Part shown: piece after piece, positions 15,807 through 23,581 of the stretch
Numbering within the stretch: position 1 is the first letter of the stretch
Layout: every line of letters begins with the position of its first letter
Origin: Methylorubrum aminovorans
GTDB taxonomy: Bacteria > Pseudomonadota > Alphaproteobacteria > Rhizobiales > Beijerinckiaceae
Direction: 5' to 3'
Assembly (NCBI RefSeq): GCF_022179725.1
Contig: NZ_BPRC01000035.1
Location: forward strand, 1-42,230
Length of the DNA: 42,230 bases
Notes under the pieces: model-generated
Told to the model about the DNA's origin: nothing
Databases searched by the model: none
Seen by the model: the letters and a program-made list of their open reading frames with translations, nothing else
Translations under genes and position numbers: made by a program

Positions 15807-18800
15807 ATGACCCGCTTCTTCATCGAGCGCCCGATCTTCGCCTGGGCGATCTCCATCTTTATCATGCTGGTGGGCGCGATCTCGATCGCCTTCCTGCCGG
15901 TCTCGCAATACCCGGACGTGGCTCCCGTCACGATCCAGGTCACGGCCACCTACCCGGGTGCCCCGCCCGAGCGGCTCTACGATGGCGTCACCCGCATCAT
16001 CGAGGAGGAGCTCAACGGCATCCCGGGGCTGATGTACTTCGAGTCCACCAGCGACACCTCGGGGCAGGCCCAGATCATGGCCTCTTTCGCGCCGGGCTCC
16101 GATCCGTCGAAGGCCACCGTCGCGGTGCAGAACCGGATCAAGCGCATCGAGGCGCGTCTGCCGCGCGCCGTGACGCAGCAGGGCGTCATCGTCGAGGAGG
16201 CGAGCACCAGCTTCCTCCAGTTCGTCGTCGTCTCCTCCCGCGACGGCTCCCTGAGCGAGAGCGATCTCGGCGACCTCGCCGCGCGCCGCCTGCTCGGCGA
16301 GCTGCGGCGCGTGCCGGGCGTCGGGCGCGCCACCCTGTTCTCGTCGGAGAAGGCGCTGCGCATCTGGATCGACCCGATGAAGCTCGTCGGCTTCAACCTG
16401 ACGCCCGGCGACGTGACGGCGGCGGTGGGTGCGCAGAACGCGCAGGTCGCCTCCGGCCTCGTCGGCGCGCAGCCGGCCCGGGAGGGGCAACGCATCGCCG
16501 CCAGCGTGCTGGTGAAGGGGCAGCTGACCACGGTCGCCGAGTTCGAGGAAATCGTGCTGCGCGCCAACCCCGACGGTTCGCTGGTGCGCCTGCGCGACGT
16601 GGCCGAGGTCGAACTCGGCGGCCAGTCCTACACGATGCAGACCCGCCTCGACGGCCGCCCGGCCGCCGGCATCGGCATCCAGCTCGCGCCCGGCGGCAAT
16701 GCGCTCGCCGCCGCCACCGGGGTGAAGGCCAAGATCGCCCAGCTCTCGAAGACGCTGCCCGCCAATGTCAGCGTCACGGTGCCCTACGACACCACGCCCT
16801 TCGTCGAAGTGTCGATCAAGAAGGTGCTGATGACGCTCGCCGAGGCGATGGCGCTGGTCTTCGCAGTGATGTTCCTGTTCCTGCAGAACATCCGCTACAC
16901 CATCATCCCCACCATCGTGGTGCCGGTGGCGCTGCTCGGCACCTGCGGCGCCCTGTTGGTGGCGGGCTTCTCCATCAACGTGCTGACGATGTTCGGCATG
17001 GTGCTGGCCATCGGCATCCTCGTCGACGACGCCATCGTCGTCGTCGAGAACGTCGAGCGCATCATGGCCGAGGAAGGCCTCTCGCCCAGAGAGGCGACCC
17101 GCAAGGCGATGGGTCAGATCACGGGCGCCATCATCGGCATCACCTCGGTGCTGGTGGCCGTGTTCGTGCCGCTCGCTTTCTTCCCCGGCTCGGTCGGCGT
17201 GATCTACCGCCAGTTCGCCGTCAGCATGGCGACCTCGATCGCCTTCTCGGCCTTCCTGGCGCTCTCGCTCACGCCGGCGCTCTGCGCCACGCTGCTCAAG
17301 CCCGTCGAGGCCGGGCACGGCCATGCCAAGGGCGGCTTCTTCGGCTGGTTCAACCGCCGCTTCCAGGCCGGCACGCTGGCCTACCGGTCCGGCGTCGCCG
17401 GGATGCTGCGCCGTCCCGTGCGGTCGCTCCTCGTCTACGCCGCGCTCGTGGCGGCGCTGGGTTGGGGCTATCTGCGCATGCCCTCGAGCTTCCTCCCCAT
17501 CGAGGACCAGGGCTACGTCATCGTCGATGCGCAGACCCCGCCGGAATCGGCGACGGGTCGCACCCTCGACGTGGCGAAGCGGATCGAGGGGCATTTCGGT
17601 GCCGAGCCGGCCGTGGCGGCCCGCGTCACGCTGCTGGGCTATGGCTTCTCTGGCCAGGGGCAGAACGCGGCCATCACCTTCGTGACCCTGAAGGACTGGA
17701 AGGAGCGGGGCGCCGGTGACGGTGCCGACGACCTCAGCGCCCGGGCCAACGCGGTGCTCGGCGGCTTGCCCGACGCCATCGCCATGTCGCTGTCGCCGCC
17801 GGCCATCGAGGCGCTCGGCAATTCGAGCGGCTTCGCCTTCCGCCTGCAGGACAAGGCGCAGCAGGGCTACGCGGCGCTGGCCGCTGCCCGCGACCAGTTG
17901 CTGAAGGCCGCGAACCAGAGCCCGGTCCTACAGGGCGTCTACGTCGAGGGCCTGCCGACCGCGCCGCAGATCGAGCTGACCCTCGACCGGCAGAAGGCGA
18001 ACGCGCTCGGCGTCACCTTCGCCGACATCAACGACGCGCTCTCGACGAGCTTGGGCTCGGCCTACGTCAACGACTTCCCGAACCAAGCGCGCATGCAGCG
18101 GGTGATCGTGCAGGCCGAGGCCGGGCGTCGGATGAAGGCCGAGGATCTGCTCGACCTGCACGTGCGCAACGCGTCGGGCCAGATGGTGCCGCTGCAATCC
18201 TTCGCCCGGGTCGAGTGGACCATGGGTCCGTCGCAGGTCGTCGGCTTCAACGGCTACCCGAGCATCAAGATCTCCGGCAGCGCCGCGCCGAGCTACGCCA
18301 GCGGCGACGCCATGGCCGAGATGGAGCGCCTTGCCGGCCAATTGCCCGTAGGCTTCGACTATGCCTGGACCGGGCAGTCGCTGCAGGAGAAGCTCTCCGG
18401 CTCCCAAGCGGTTTACCTGCTGGCGCTGGCGCTGTTCTGCGTGTTCCTATGCCTCGCCGCGCTCTACGAGAGCTGGTCGATCCCGCTCGCCGTGCTGCTC
18501 GTGGTGCCGACGGGCGTCGTCGGTGCGGTCTTCGCCATGCTGCTGCGCGACATGCCGAACGACGTCTACTTCAAGGTCGGCTTGATCACGGTGATCGGCC
18601 TCACGGCGAAGAACGCCATCCTCATCATCGAGGTGGCCAAGGAGCTCGTGGCGCAGGGCCGCTCCGTGCCGGAGGCGGCGCTGGAGGCCTGCGAGCTGCG
18701 CTTCCGGCCGATCGTCATGACCTCCTTCGCCTTCATTCTCGGCGTGGTACCACTCGCCATCGCCACGGGCGCCAGCATGAACAGCCAGCGGGCCATCGGC

Positions 18801-18971
18801 ACCGGCGTGCTCGGCGGCATGATCACGGCCACGGTGCTGGCCGTGTTCGTCACGCCGCTCTTCTACGTGCTGATCGCACGGACCTTCCGGAGGCGCCGCG
18901 CCGTGTGCGAGCCCGCCGAAGGGTTGGCTGTGCCGGATCCTGAAACTCGGACGCCCTGCCCCGTCCGATGA
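15807..18971 (+). CDS. RND (HAE-1) multidrug efflux pump, inner-membrane subunit
   Basis: A 1054-residue proton-driven pump of the AcrB/MexB type, with the family's usual length. It begins MTRFFIERPIFAWAISIFIM. It has two large periplasmic loops and a transmembrane helix with the Asp-Asp pair (GILVDDAIVVVENVERIM) and a partner Lys (GLTAKNAILIIEVAKEL) needed for proton relay. AGGACGAGG upstream supports the start. It is the last gene of the SMR-TetR-MFP-RND operon. No outer-membrane factor is encoded nearby, so it probably uses a TolC-like protein from elsewhere. The substrates are not predictable from sequence. Confidence 0.95.
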   Translation: MTRFFIERPIFAWAISIFIMLVGAISIAFLPVSQYPDVAPVTIQVTATYPGAPPERLYDGVTRIIEEELNGIPGLMYFESTSDTSGQAQIMASFAPGSDPSKATVAVQNRIKRIEARLPRAVTQQGVIVEEASTSFLQFVVVSSRDGSLSESDLGDLAARRLLGELRRVPGVGRATLFSSEKALRIWIDPMKLVGFNLTPGDVTAAVGAQNAQVASGLVGAQPAREGQRIAASVLVKGQLTTVAEFEEIVLRANPDGSLVRLRDVAEVELGGQSYTMQTRLDGRPAAGIGIQLAPGGNALAAATGVKAKIAQLSKTLPANVSVTVPYDTTPFVEVSIKKVLMTLAEAMALVFAVMFLFLQNIRYTIIPTIVVPVALLGTCGALLVAGFSINVLTMFGMVLAIGILVDDAIVVVENVERIMAEEGLSPREATRKAMGQITGAIIGITSVLVAVFVPLAFFPGSVGVIYRQFAVSMATSIAFSAFLALSLTPALCATLLKPVEAGHGHAKGGFFGWFNRRFQAGTLAYRSGVAGMLRRPVRSLLVYAALVAALGWGYLRMPSSFLPIEDQGYVIVDAQTPPESATGRTLDVAKRIEGHFGAEPAVAARVTLLGYGFSGQGQNAAITFVTLKDWKERGAGDGADDLSARANAVLGGLPDAIAMSLSPPAIEALGNSSGFAFRLQDKAQQGYAALAAARDQLLKAANQSPVLQGVYVEGLPTAPQIELTLDRQKANALGVTFADINDALSTSLGSAYVNDFPNQARMQRVIVQAEAGRRMKAEDLLDLHVRNASGQMVPLQSFARVEWTMGPSQVVGFNGYPSIKISGSAAPSYASGDAMAEMERLAGQLPVGFDYAWTGQSLQEKLSGSQAVYLLALALFCVFLCLAALYESWSIPLAVLLVVPTGVVGAVFAMLLRDMPNDVYFKVGLITVIGLTAKNAILIIEVAKELVAQGRSVPEAALEACELRFRPIVMTSFAFILGVVPLAIATGASMNSQRAIGTGVLGGMITATVLAVFVTPLFYVLIARTFRRRRAVCEPAEGLAVPDPETRTPCPVR

Positions 18972-19407
18972 AAAGCCGCCGGGCCGCCGTTGTCGGCACG
19001 GTCGCCGCAGCGGGACGTCCCGGCGTCGCTCGTGAGCCGCTCGTCGGCTTGGCGCCGGGCTTGCCTTCCGCCGAAGAGAGCATCGACGGGCTACCTCGGC
19101 GGCGGCGGCAGCGACGGTGCAAGCGCGGGCTTGGACAGATGCACGGTTCCTCATCGGCAGCGTGAGCCCGTCGCCGAAGTCCGCGGATGGCCTGATGCCC
19201 GATGCGGCGGGCGGGGCCGGTTAGCCAAATCGAGTTGCCGGAGCGGGCGGGATCTTCACTGTCGCCGGCCCGGGAAGCGTGTGACTCATCAAGCCGGACG
19301 AGAGACGGCCGCCGATGGAGCGGTTGCCGCGTAACGATCGGACGGCACGGGCCGCCTTCGTGAGCGTTTGTCGCGTCGCTTTCGATGCGGGTCGGCCTCG
19401 TGAGCCC
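18972..19407. other. Noncoding stretch downstream of the RND gene
   Basis: No convincing gene or clear terminator. Frames here are short and arginine-rich. Confidence 0.5.
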
Positions 19408-19867
19408 TTACTCGACCGTCTCCGAACCCGGTTCGCGGCGACGGATGAGCTTCCCGAGCCCGCTCGCCCGAGACAGTGCCGACCGTTGCGCTGAGTAATT
19501 CGGGGAAGTCATGGGATAGTCTGCAGGGAGGCCGTAACGCGCGGTAGCCGGATGCGTCGAGGCCGTTCTTGCCCAAGTGCCGCTTCAGCATCGCGTAAGC
19601 CTTGCCGTCGATGAACGATATCAGGCCATTGGGGGTGATAGAGTTTTTGATCTGCGCAGGCGTCGGCTTCATGAACTCGACGTTGGCGTCAGATTGGCTA
19701 ACGGCCCCGGCGCGATCGCAAGCGAGCAGCGCGCGGTGCACGTCGGCGACCAACCGCGGCAATTCGGCGGGCGGCAACGTGCTGTTGCTGACATAGGCCG
19801 CAGCAATCATTGCGGTGAGATCGAGGCGGTCGGTCGTTTCGACGGACGAGCCAGTTTCGTCAACCAA
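19408..19867 (-). pseudogene. MucR/Ros-family transcriptional regulator, frameshifted
   Basis: The first part reads as a MucR/Ros protein: an N-terminal helical region (LTAMIAAAYVSNSTLPPAEL, then LVADVHRALL) followed by IKNSITPNGLISFIDGKAYA and MLKRHL. After GYRA the frame is lost. Shifting frame restores the conserved end, RYGLPADYPMTSPNYSAQRS then ALSRASGLGKLIRRREPGSETVE and a TAA at 19408-19410. The break lies in a CGCGCG run (19538-19543); two missing bases (one CG) would explain it. In the unshifted frame a nonsense tail continues to 19289. The start is TTG at 19867 with GGAGGG seven bases upstream. The usual first Cys pair of the zinc finger is absent, as in some rhizobial relatives. 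It may be a dead gene, a sequencing error, or a slippage-controlled switch. Confidence 0.75.
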
Positions 19868-20312
19868 TGTCTAACCCTCCAAACGATCAAGAGCTGAGAT
19901 CGAACTCCGACGAAATGCTTCGATGACCTGTCCTCGCGATACGGAAGTGGCCAACTTTTCGCGGGAGAACCGGACGGGCTGGCCCCGTCGCGAACCCGGC
20001 TTCGGGCTCCTCGTGTCAGCCGGCGTCAGCGATGACGACCGGAGGGCCGAGGTGCGGAAGCGAATGCTTCCGACGGCAGAACGATGCGCGCTTAGCGCCG
20101 GAATGGCGTGGGCCTCGGGCCGTCCTATCAGCACCGGGAAGGCTTTCGGGAGCGATGGTCCTTCCGGGGTGACACGCACCTGCGTCGAAAACCATTCCGT
20201 GCCGCCAGGGGACGCGAAGAACCGGCGACGGTCGACGCAGGCCGTCTCGATCGGCCTGAGGCAACCCAATCGGAGCTATTGACGACCGCCGGCGGGCGCC
20301 ATGCGACGGACC
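19868..20312. other. Noncoding stretch upstream of the mucR-like gene
   Basis: No recognisable gene. Open frames on both strands are compositionally biased and lack good ribosome binding sites. Confidence 0.45.
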
Positions 20313-20834
20313 TTAGGCCGTGCCCCTCCCTCCCGTGATGAGCGGCCAGGGGCGGAACAGCTTCCAAGATCCCGCGCGGCCGTAGTGACGGAGCGATCTC
20401 ATGAGCGCCGTGGTCCGGCGCTGCGCCGGCGCCGTGCTCCCAAGGCTTGCCTCCACCTCCGAGAGCAGCCCTCGAAGGAGCGCCGCGCAAAGGGCAAGTC
20501 CTTCGGTCGCCCCCTCCGAAGGTCCAGGCCAATGGCCCCACCGGTCGCAAGAGGCTCGAGGCCGCGCCTTGCCGTTGCAAACCAGTCGGACCCGCCAGCC
20601 CGGCAGGTTCGCACGGATCAGGGCAAGGCACGCATCCAAGCCGCCGAGCAGGCGCAACTCATCTTCTTCCAGCCACCGAATCGCCGGGTCCGGATGACCG
20701 AAGGAACGCGTGACGATCATGGCCCACAGGTCTTCGTCGAGTTGCTCTGCCGCGGCAGTGCGCGTCAGGAGCTCAGATATGACCCTGTGTCTGTCTTCGG
20801 CGTCGCTGCGGGGCGGCGATGGGCGAGACAGCAT
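20313..20834 (-). CDS. Hypothetical protein, third gene after the Fae-like and globin genes
   Basis: A 173-residue protein. The part that looks most like real protein is DLWAMIVTRSFGHPDPAIRW-LEEDELRLLGGLDACLALIR and the block ATEGLALCAALLRGLLSEVEA, a pattern I associate with small uncharacterised alphaproteobacterial proteins. The C-terminal 40 residues are arginine-rich and may reflect a late stop. The start at 20834 has a GGAG about nine bases upstream. It begins 25 bases after the globin stop, so it is probably in the same leftward unit. No function is proposed. Confidence 0.45.
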   Translation of the reverse strand: MLSRPSPPRSDAEDRHRVISELLTRTAAAEQLDEDLWAMIVTRSFGHPDPAIRWLEEDELRLLGGLDACLALIRANLPGWRVRLVCNGKARPRASCDRWGHWPGPSEGATEGLALCAALLRGLLSEVEASLGSTAPAQRRTTALMRSLRHYGRAGSWKLFRPWPLITGGRGTA

Positions 20835-20859
20835 GGCGACTTGCTCCGCTGGTTGCGAG

Positions 20860-21267
20860 TTATCTGTTCCGCGACACGGGGTGGTCGGGGTTGTCCGTTC
20901 CGATGGTCCTCGCCGCCTTCGTGAGGAAGCTCATGATCTCCGTGGCGGTGTCCGAGGACAGGTTCGTCCGCTCGATCGCACGAGACATGCATTCGAGCCA
21001 CAGCTCGCGCAGCGGGGTATCGATATCTATGTGTTCATGAATCTTCTTTAGATTCGAATGTCCAAACTTCTCGACATAGAGCTTCGGGCCGCCAAAAAAG
21101 CCCGATAGGAAGTTGAACTGTTCGATCCTTGAATGTTGAACTCCATGGCCGCGGATATGGAGAAGATGCAAGGCTTCAGCAGCGGGATTTCTTTCGATCT
21201 CATCGTAGAAATTTTCGATCAGAATGCGAAGTGAATCTTCGCCGATTCGTTCGTAAAGACTACGCAT
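20860..21267 (-). CDS. Group II truncated hemoglobin
   Basis: A 135-residue single-domain globin of the truncated (2-over-2) class. It begins MRSLYERIGEDSLRILIENF, with the B-helix Tyr in NFYDEI, and a proximal His in LKKIHEHIDID. A Trp follows in RELWLECM, which is typical of group II proteins. Members bind oxygen or nitric oxide and often act in NO or oxygen detoxification or in electron transfer. The start at 21267 is preferred over one 14 codons upstream because a G-rich ribosome binding site precedes it. The gene follows the Fae-like gene by 84 bases and precedes a hypothetical gene by 25, suggesting an operon. Confidence 0.85.
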   Translation of the reverse strand: MRSLYERIGEDSLRILIENFYDEIERNPAAEALHLLHIRGHGVQHSRIEQFNFLSGFFGGPKLYVEKFGHSNLKKIHEHIDIDTPLRELWLECMSRAIERTNLSSDTATEIMSFLTKAARTIGTDNPDHPVSRNR

Positions 21268-21351
21268 CGGCCCTACTCCGGATGACTTCACTTCCAAGGA
21301 GGGCGGCAAGTATCGGATGGGAGCTGCGTTTCATACCTCGAAGCGATTATT

Positions 21352-21972
21352 TCAAAGCTTTCCCTCAAGGCCCATCTTGTAATACTTGTGAGTTATCTTG
21401 TCCTGGTTCTCGAGGAGCCAGTCGATCGACGGCTCGTTGGTCATGGCCTTGCGGATCGCCTCGGTCATGCCCTTGCGCTGGATCTCGAACAGCGCCTTGT
21501 GGTCGACGTTCTCGGCCTGGATCACGCCGGGGCTGAGCCAGACCGAGCAGATGATGCCGAGATCGTTGGCCTTCTCCTTGGGGATGTAGCCGGCGCGCAC
21601 CGCGTCGAGCACGCCGTTGGCGATGGCGTACTGCACCGTGCCCATCAGGATCGAGGTGTACTTGTTCTCGGTCACGCTCACCTTGGACACGCACAGCGTC
21701 ACGGGGCGGACCATGATGTCGGTGTTCAGGAGCGCGAAGACGCGGCTGTGGCCGACGACCTGATCGCCGGTCAGCGTGGCGAGCGCGGTGCCGACCGGCC
21801 CGTCCAGCTCACCGATGATGACCTCGGGCTCGGACGCGGTGTTGGGGGGGCCGCCCGCGACGAGAGCCTCGCCGGAGCGAAGGACGATACGCTGGTGCAT
21901 TTTCGAGGGCACGGGATGAGTTCTCTGCCGGACATGGTCCTCCGGCGCGTCGTCGTAGGTTCGATCATGCAT
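21352..21972 (-). CDS. Formaldehyde-activating enzyme (Fae) homologue
   Basis: A 206-residue protein of the Fae family, whose founding member condenses formaldehyde with tetrahydromethanopterin. Family blocks visible are SGEALVAGG, EVIIGELDGPVGTALATL, PVTLCVSKVSVTENKYTSIL-MGTVQYAIANGVLDAVRAGYIP and the C-terminal ALFEIQRKGMTEAIRKAMTNEP. In Fae the region after GEALV contains AHIDLIIG with the catalytic His; here it reads ASEPEVIIG, so that His is missing. The protein also has an N-terminal extension of about 25 residues rich in Asp and His. It therefore resembles divergent paralogues (the Fae2/Fae3 type of Methylobacterium) rather than true Fae. It may sense or bind a formaldehyde-related ligand. 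Context with amine catabolism, a formaldehyde source, fits. Confidence 0.82.
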   Translation of the reverse strand: MHDRTYDDAPEDHVRQRTHPVPSKMHQRIVLRSGEALVAGGPPNTASEPEVIIGELDGPVGTALATLTGDQVVGHSRVFALLNTDIMVRPVTLCVSKVSVTENKYTSILMGTVQYAIANGVLDAVRAGYIPKEKANDLGIICSVWLSPGVIQAENVDHKALFEIQRKGMTEAIRKAMTNEPSIDWLLENQDKITHKYYKMGLEGKL

Positions 21973-22193
21973 TTCAGGAAACTCTAAATATGAGTGCTGG
22001 TGATCGGCGCTGCACGGCATCTCGACCAGCCAGCGTCACAACCGAGCTCGTCCATGCCCCTCCGCGAGGCCGGAGCTCTACCGACGCATTACGGCGGCTC
22101 AACAGAGCACCCTCCCCTTGGCCGGTGCTCCCGCGAGGGGCGGGGATGCCTTGGGGCTTCGGGAAGGGGTCGGACGCCGCGGCTATCCGCTCA

Positions 22194-23492
22194 TCAGCAA
22201 TCGAGCGTGGTGTCGCGCTCCCACTGGGTCAGGTGGCGGCAATAGGCGTTCCACTCCTCTTGCTTCAGCTTGAGGTAGCTCGGAACGAACGAACCGAACG
22301 CGTCGTTCAGCACGTCGCAACGGTCCAGCGCGCGCATCGCGTCGAGCATGTTCAGCGGCAGCTGCTTCACGCCCTCGACCGTATGCCCGTCGGTGTACAT
22401 GTTGATGTCGAGGCGTTTCCCCGGATCGCGCTTGTTGCGCATTCCATCGAGACCGGCGGCGAGGATACCCGCCTGGAGCAGGTAGGGGTTGGCCGCCCCG
22501 TCCGCGAGGCGGAACTCGAAGCGTCCGCCGTCGGGGATGCGGATCATGTGGGTGCGGTTGTTGCCCGTATAGGTCACGGTGTTGGGCGCCCAGGTCGCGC
22601 CCGAGGTCGTACGCGGCGCGTTGATGCGCTTGTAGGAGTTCACGCACGGGTTGGTGATCGCCGCCAACGCGTCGGCCGAGTGGATCAGGCCGCCGATGAA
22701 GTGGTAGCCGAGCTGCGACATGCCGATCTCGTCGGAGCGGTCGGCGAAGACGTTCTCCCCGTCGCGCCAGAGCGAGACGTGGGCGTGGCAGCCCGAGCCC
22801 GTCAGGTCCATGAAGGGCTTGGGCATGAAGGTCGCGCGAAGCCCGTGCTTCTCGGCGATCGAGCGGGTCATGTACTTGAAGAAGGCGTGCCGGTCGGCGG
22901 TGACCAGCGCGTCGTCGTAGTCCCAGTTCATCTCGAACTGGCCGTTCGCGTCCTCGTGGTCGTTCTGGTAGGGCTTCCAGCCGAGAGCCAGCATCGCGTC
23001 GCAGATCTCGGTGATCACATCGTAGCGGCGCATCAGGGCGGACTGGTCGTAGCAGGGCTTCATCTGCTTGTCGGCCATGTCGGCGGGTTCCGAGCCGCAG
23101 GGCGTGATCAGGAAGAACTCGCACTCGACGCCGGTCTTCATCTGCAGCCCCTCGCGGGCCGCCTCCTTGATCAGGCGCTTGAGGATGTTGCGCGGGCCCT
23201 GCTCGACCGGCTTGCCGTCCATGACGAGATCCGCGGGCAGCCAGCCGACCTCCGGCTTCCACGGCAATTGGATCAGGCCGTCCGGATCCGGCACAGCGAG
23301 GAGGTCGGCATCGGCCGGGCTCATGTCGAGCCAGGTGGCGAAGCCGGCGAAGCCCGCGCCGTTCTTGCATGTGCTCTTGATGGCCGCGGCCGGCACCAGC
23401 TTGGCGCGCTGGGTGCCGAACAGGTCGGTGTAGGAGACGAGGAAATACTTGATGCCGCGCTCCTTGGCGGCCGTTTCGAGATCGAGCGTCAT
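22194..23492 (-). CDS. gmaS: Gamma-glutamylmethylamide synthetase (GlnA type III-like)
   Basis: A 432-residue enzyme of the glutamine synthetase superfamily that joins methylamine to glutamate with ATP. Landmarks are GVECEFFLI (metal-binding Glu), the NDHEDANGQFEMNWDYDDAL region, SGCHAHVSLW with the catalytic-site His, and GRFEFRLADGAANPYL near the ATP and glutamate pocket. The start at 23492 has GGGAGGA eight bases upstream. It lies downstream of mgsC in the same direction, but a strong terminator separates them, so gmaS probably has its own promoter. Without neighbours it could be mistaken for a type III glutamine synthetase; adjacent mgsABC and mgd-type genes make GmaS the right call. Confidence 0.9.
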   Translation of the reverse strand: MTLDLETAAKERGIKYFLVSYTDLFGTQRAKLVPAAAIKSTCKNGAGFAGFATWLDMSPADADLLAVPDPDGLIQLPWKPEVGWLPADLVMDGKPVEQGPRNILKRLIKEAAREGLQMKTGVECEFFLITPCGSEPADMADKQMKPCYDQSALMRRYDVITEICDAMLALGWKPYQNDHEDANGQFEMNWDYDDALVTADRHAFFKYMTRSIAEKHGLRATFMPKPFMDLTGSGCHAHVSLWRDGENVFADRSDEIGMSQLGYHFIGGLIHSADALAAITNPCVNSYKRINAPRTTSGATWAPNTVTYTGNNRTHMIRIPDGGRFEFRLADGAANPYLLQAGILAAGLDGMRNKRDPGKRLDINMYTDGHTVEGVKQLPLNMLDAMRALDRCDVLNDAFGSFVPSYLKLKQEEWNAYCRHLTQWERDTTLDC

Positions 23493-23542
23493 CGCCAAAT
23501 CCTCCCGGAAGTCGATCGGTTACTTGTTATTTCCCGACAACG

Positions 23543-23573
23543 AAAAAGGGCCATCTCCGTGCGGAGATGGCCC
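23543..23573 (-). terminator. Intrinsic terminator of the mgsABC operon
   Basis: On the minus strand an 11- to 12-bp perfect stem GGGCCATCTCCG and CGGAGATGGCCC (23548-23559 with 23562-23573) is followed by five T's. It starts eight bases after the mgsC stop codon and precedes gmaS. Confidence 0.85.
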
Positions 23574-23581
23574 GTGCTTTC

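Noticed and set aside
15480..17594. A 704-codon open frame antisense to the RND genes
   Set aside because: Composition (His/Arg/Asp/Gly repeats) is typical of reverse-strand shadows; the RND gene on the plus strand is certain.
23530..23545. TTTC-N8-GAAA before gmaS as a fourth regulon site
   Set aside because: The spacing is eight, not seven, and it overlaps the T-run of the mgs terminator, so it is probably coincidental.
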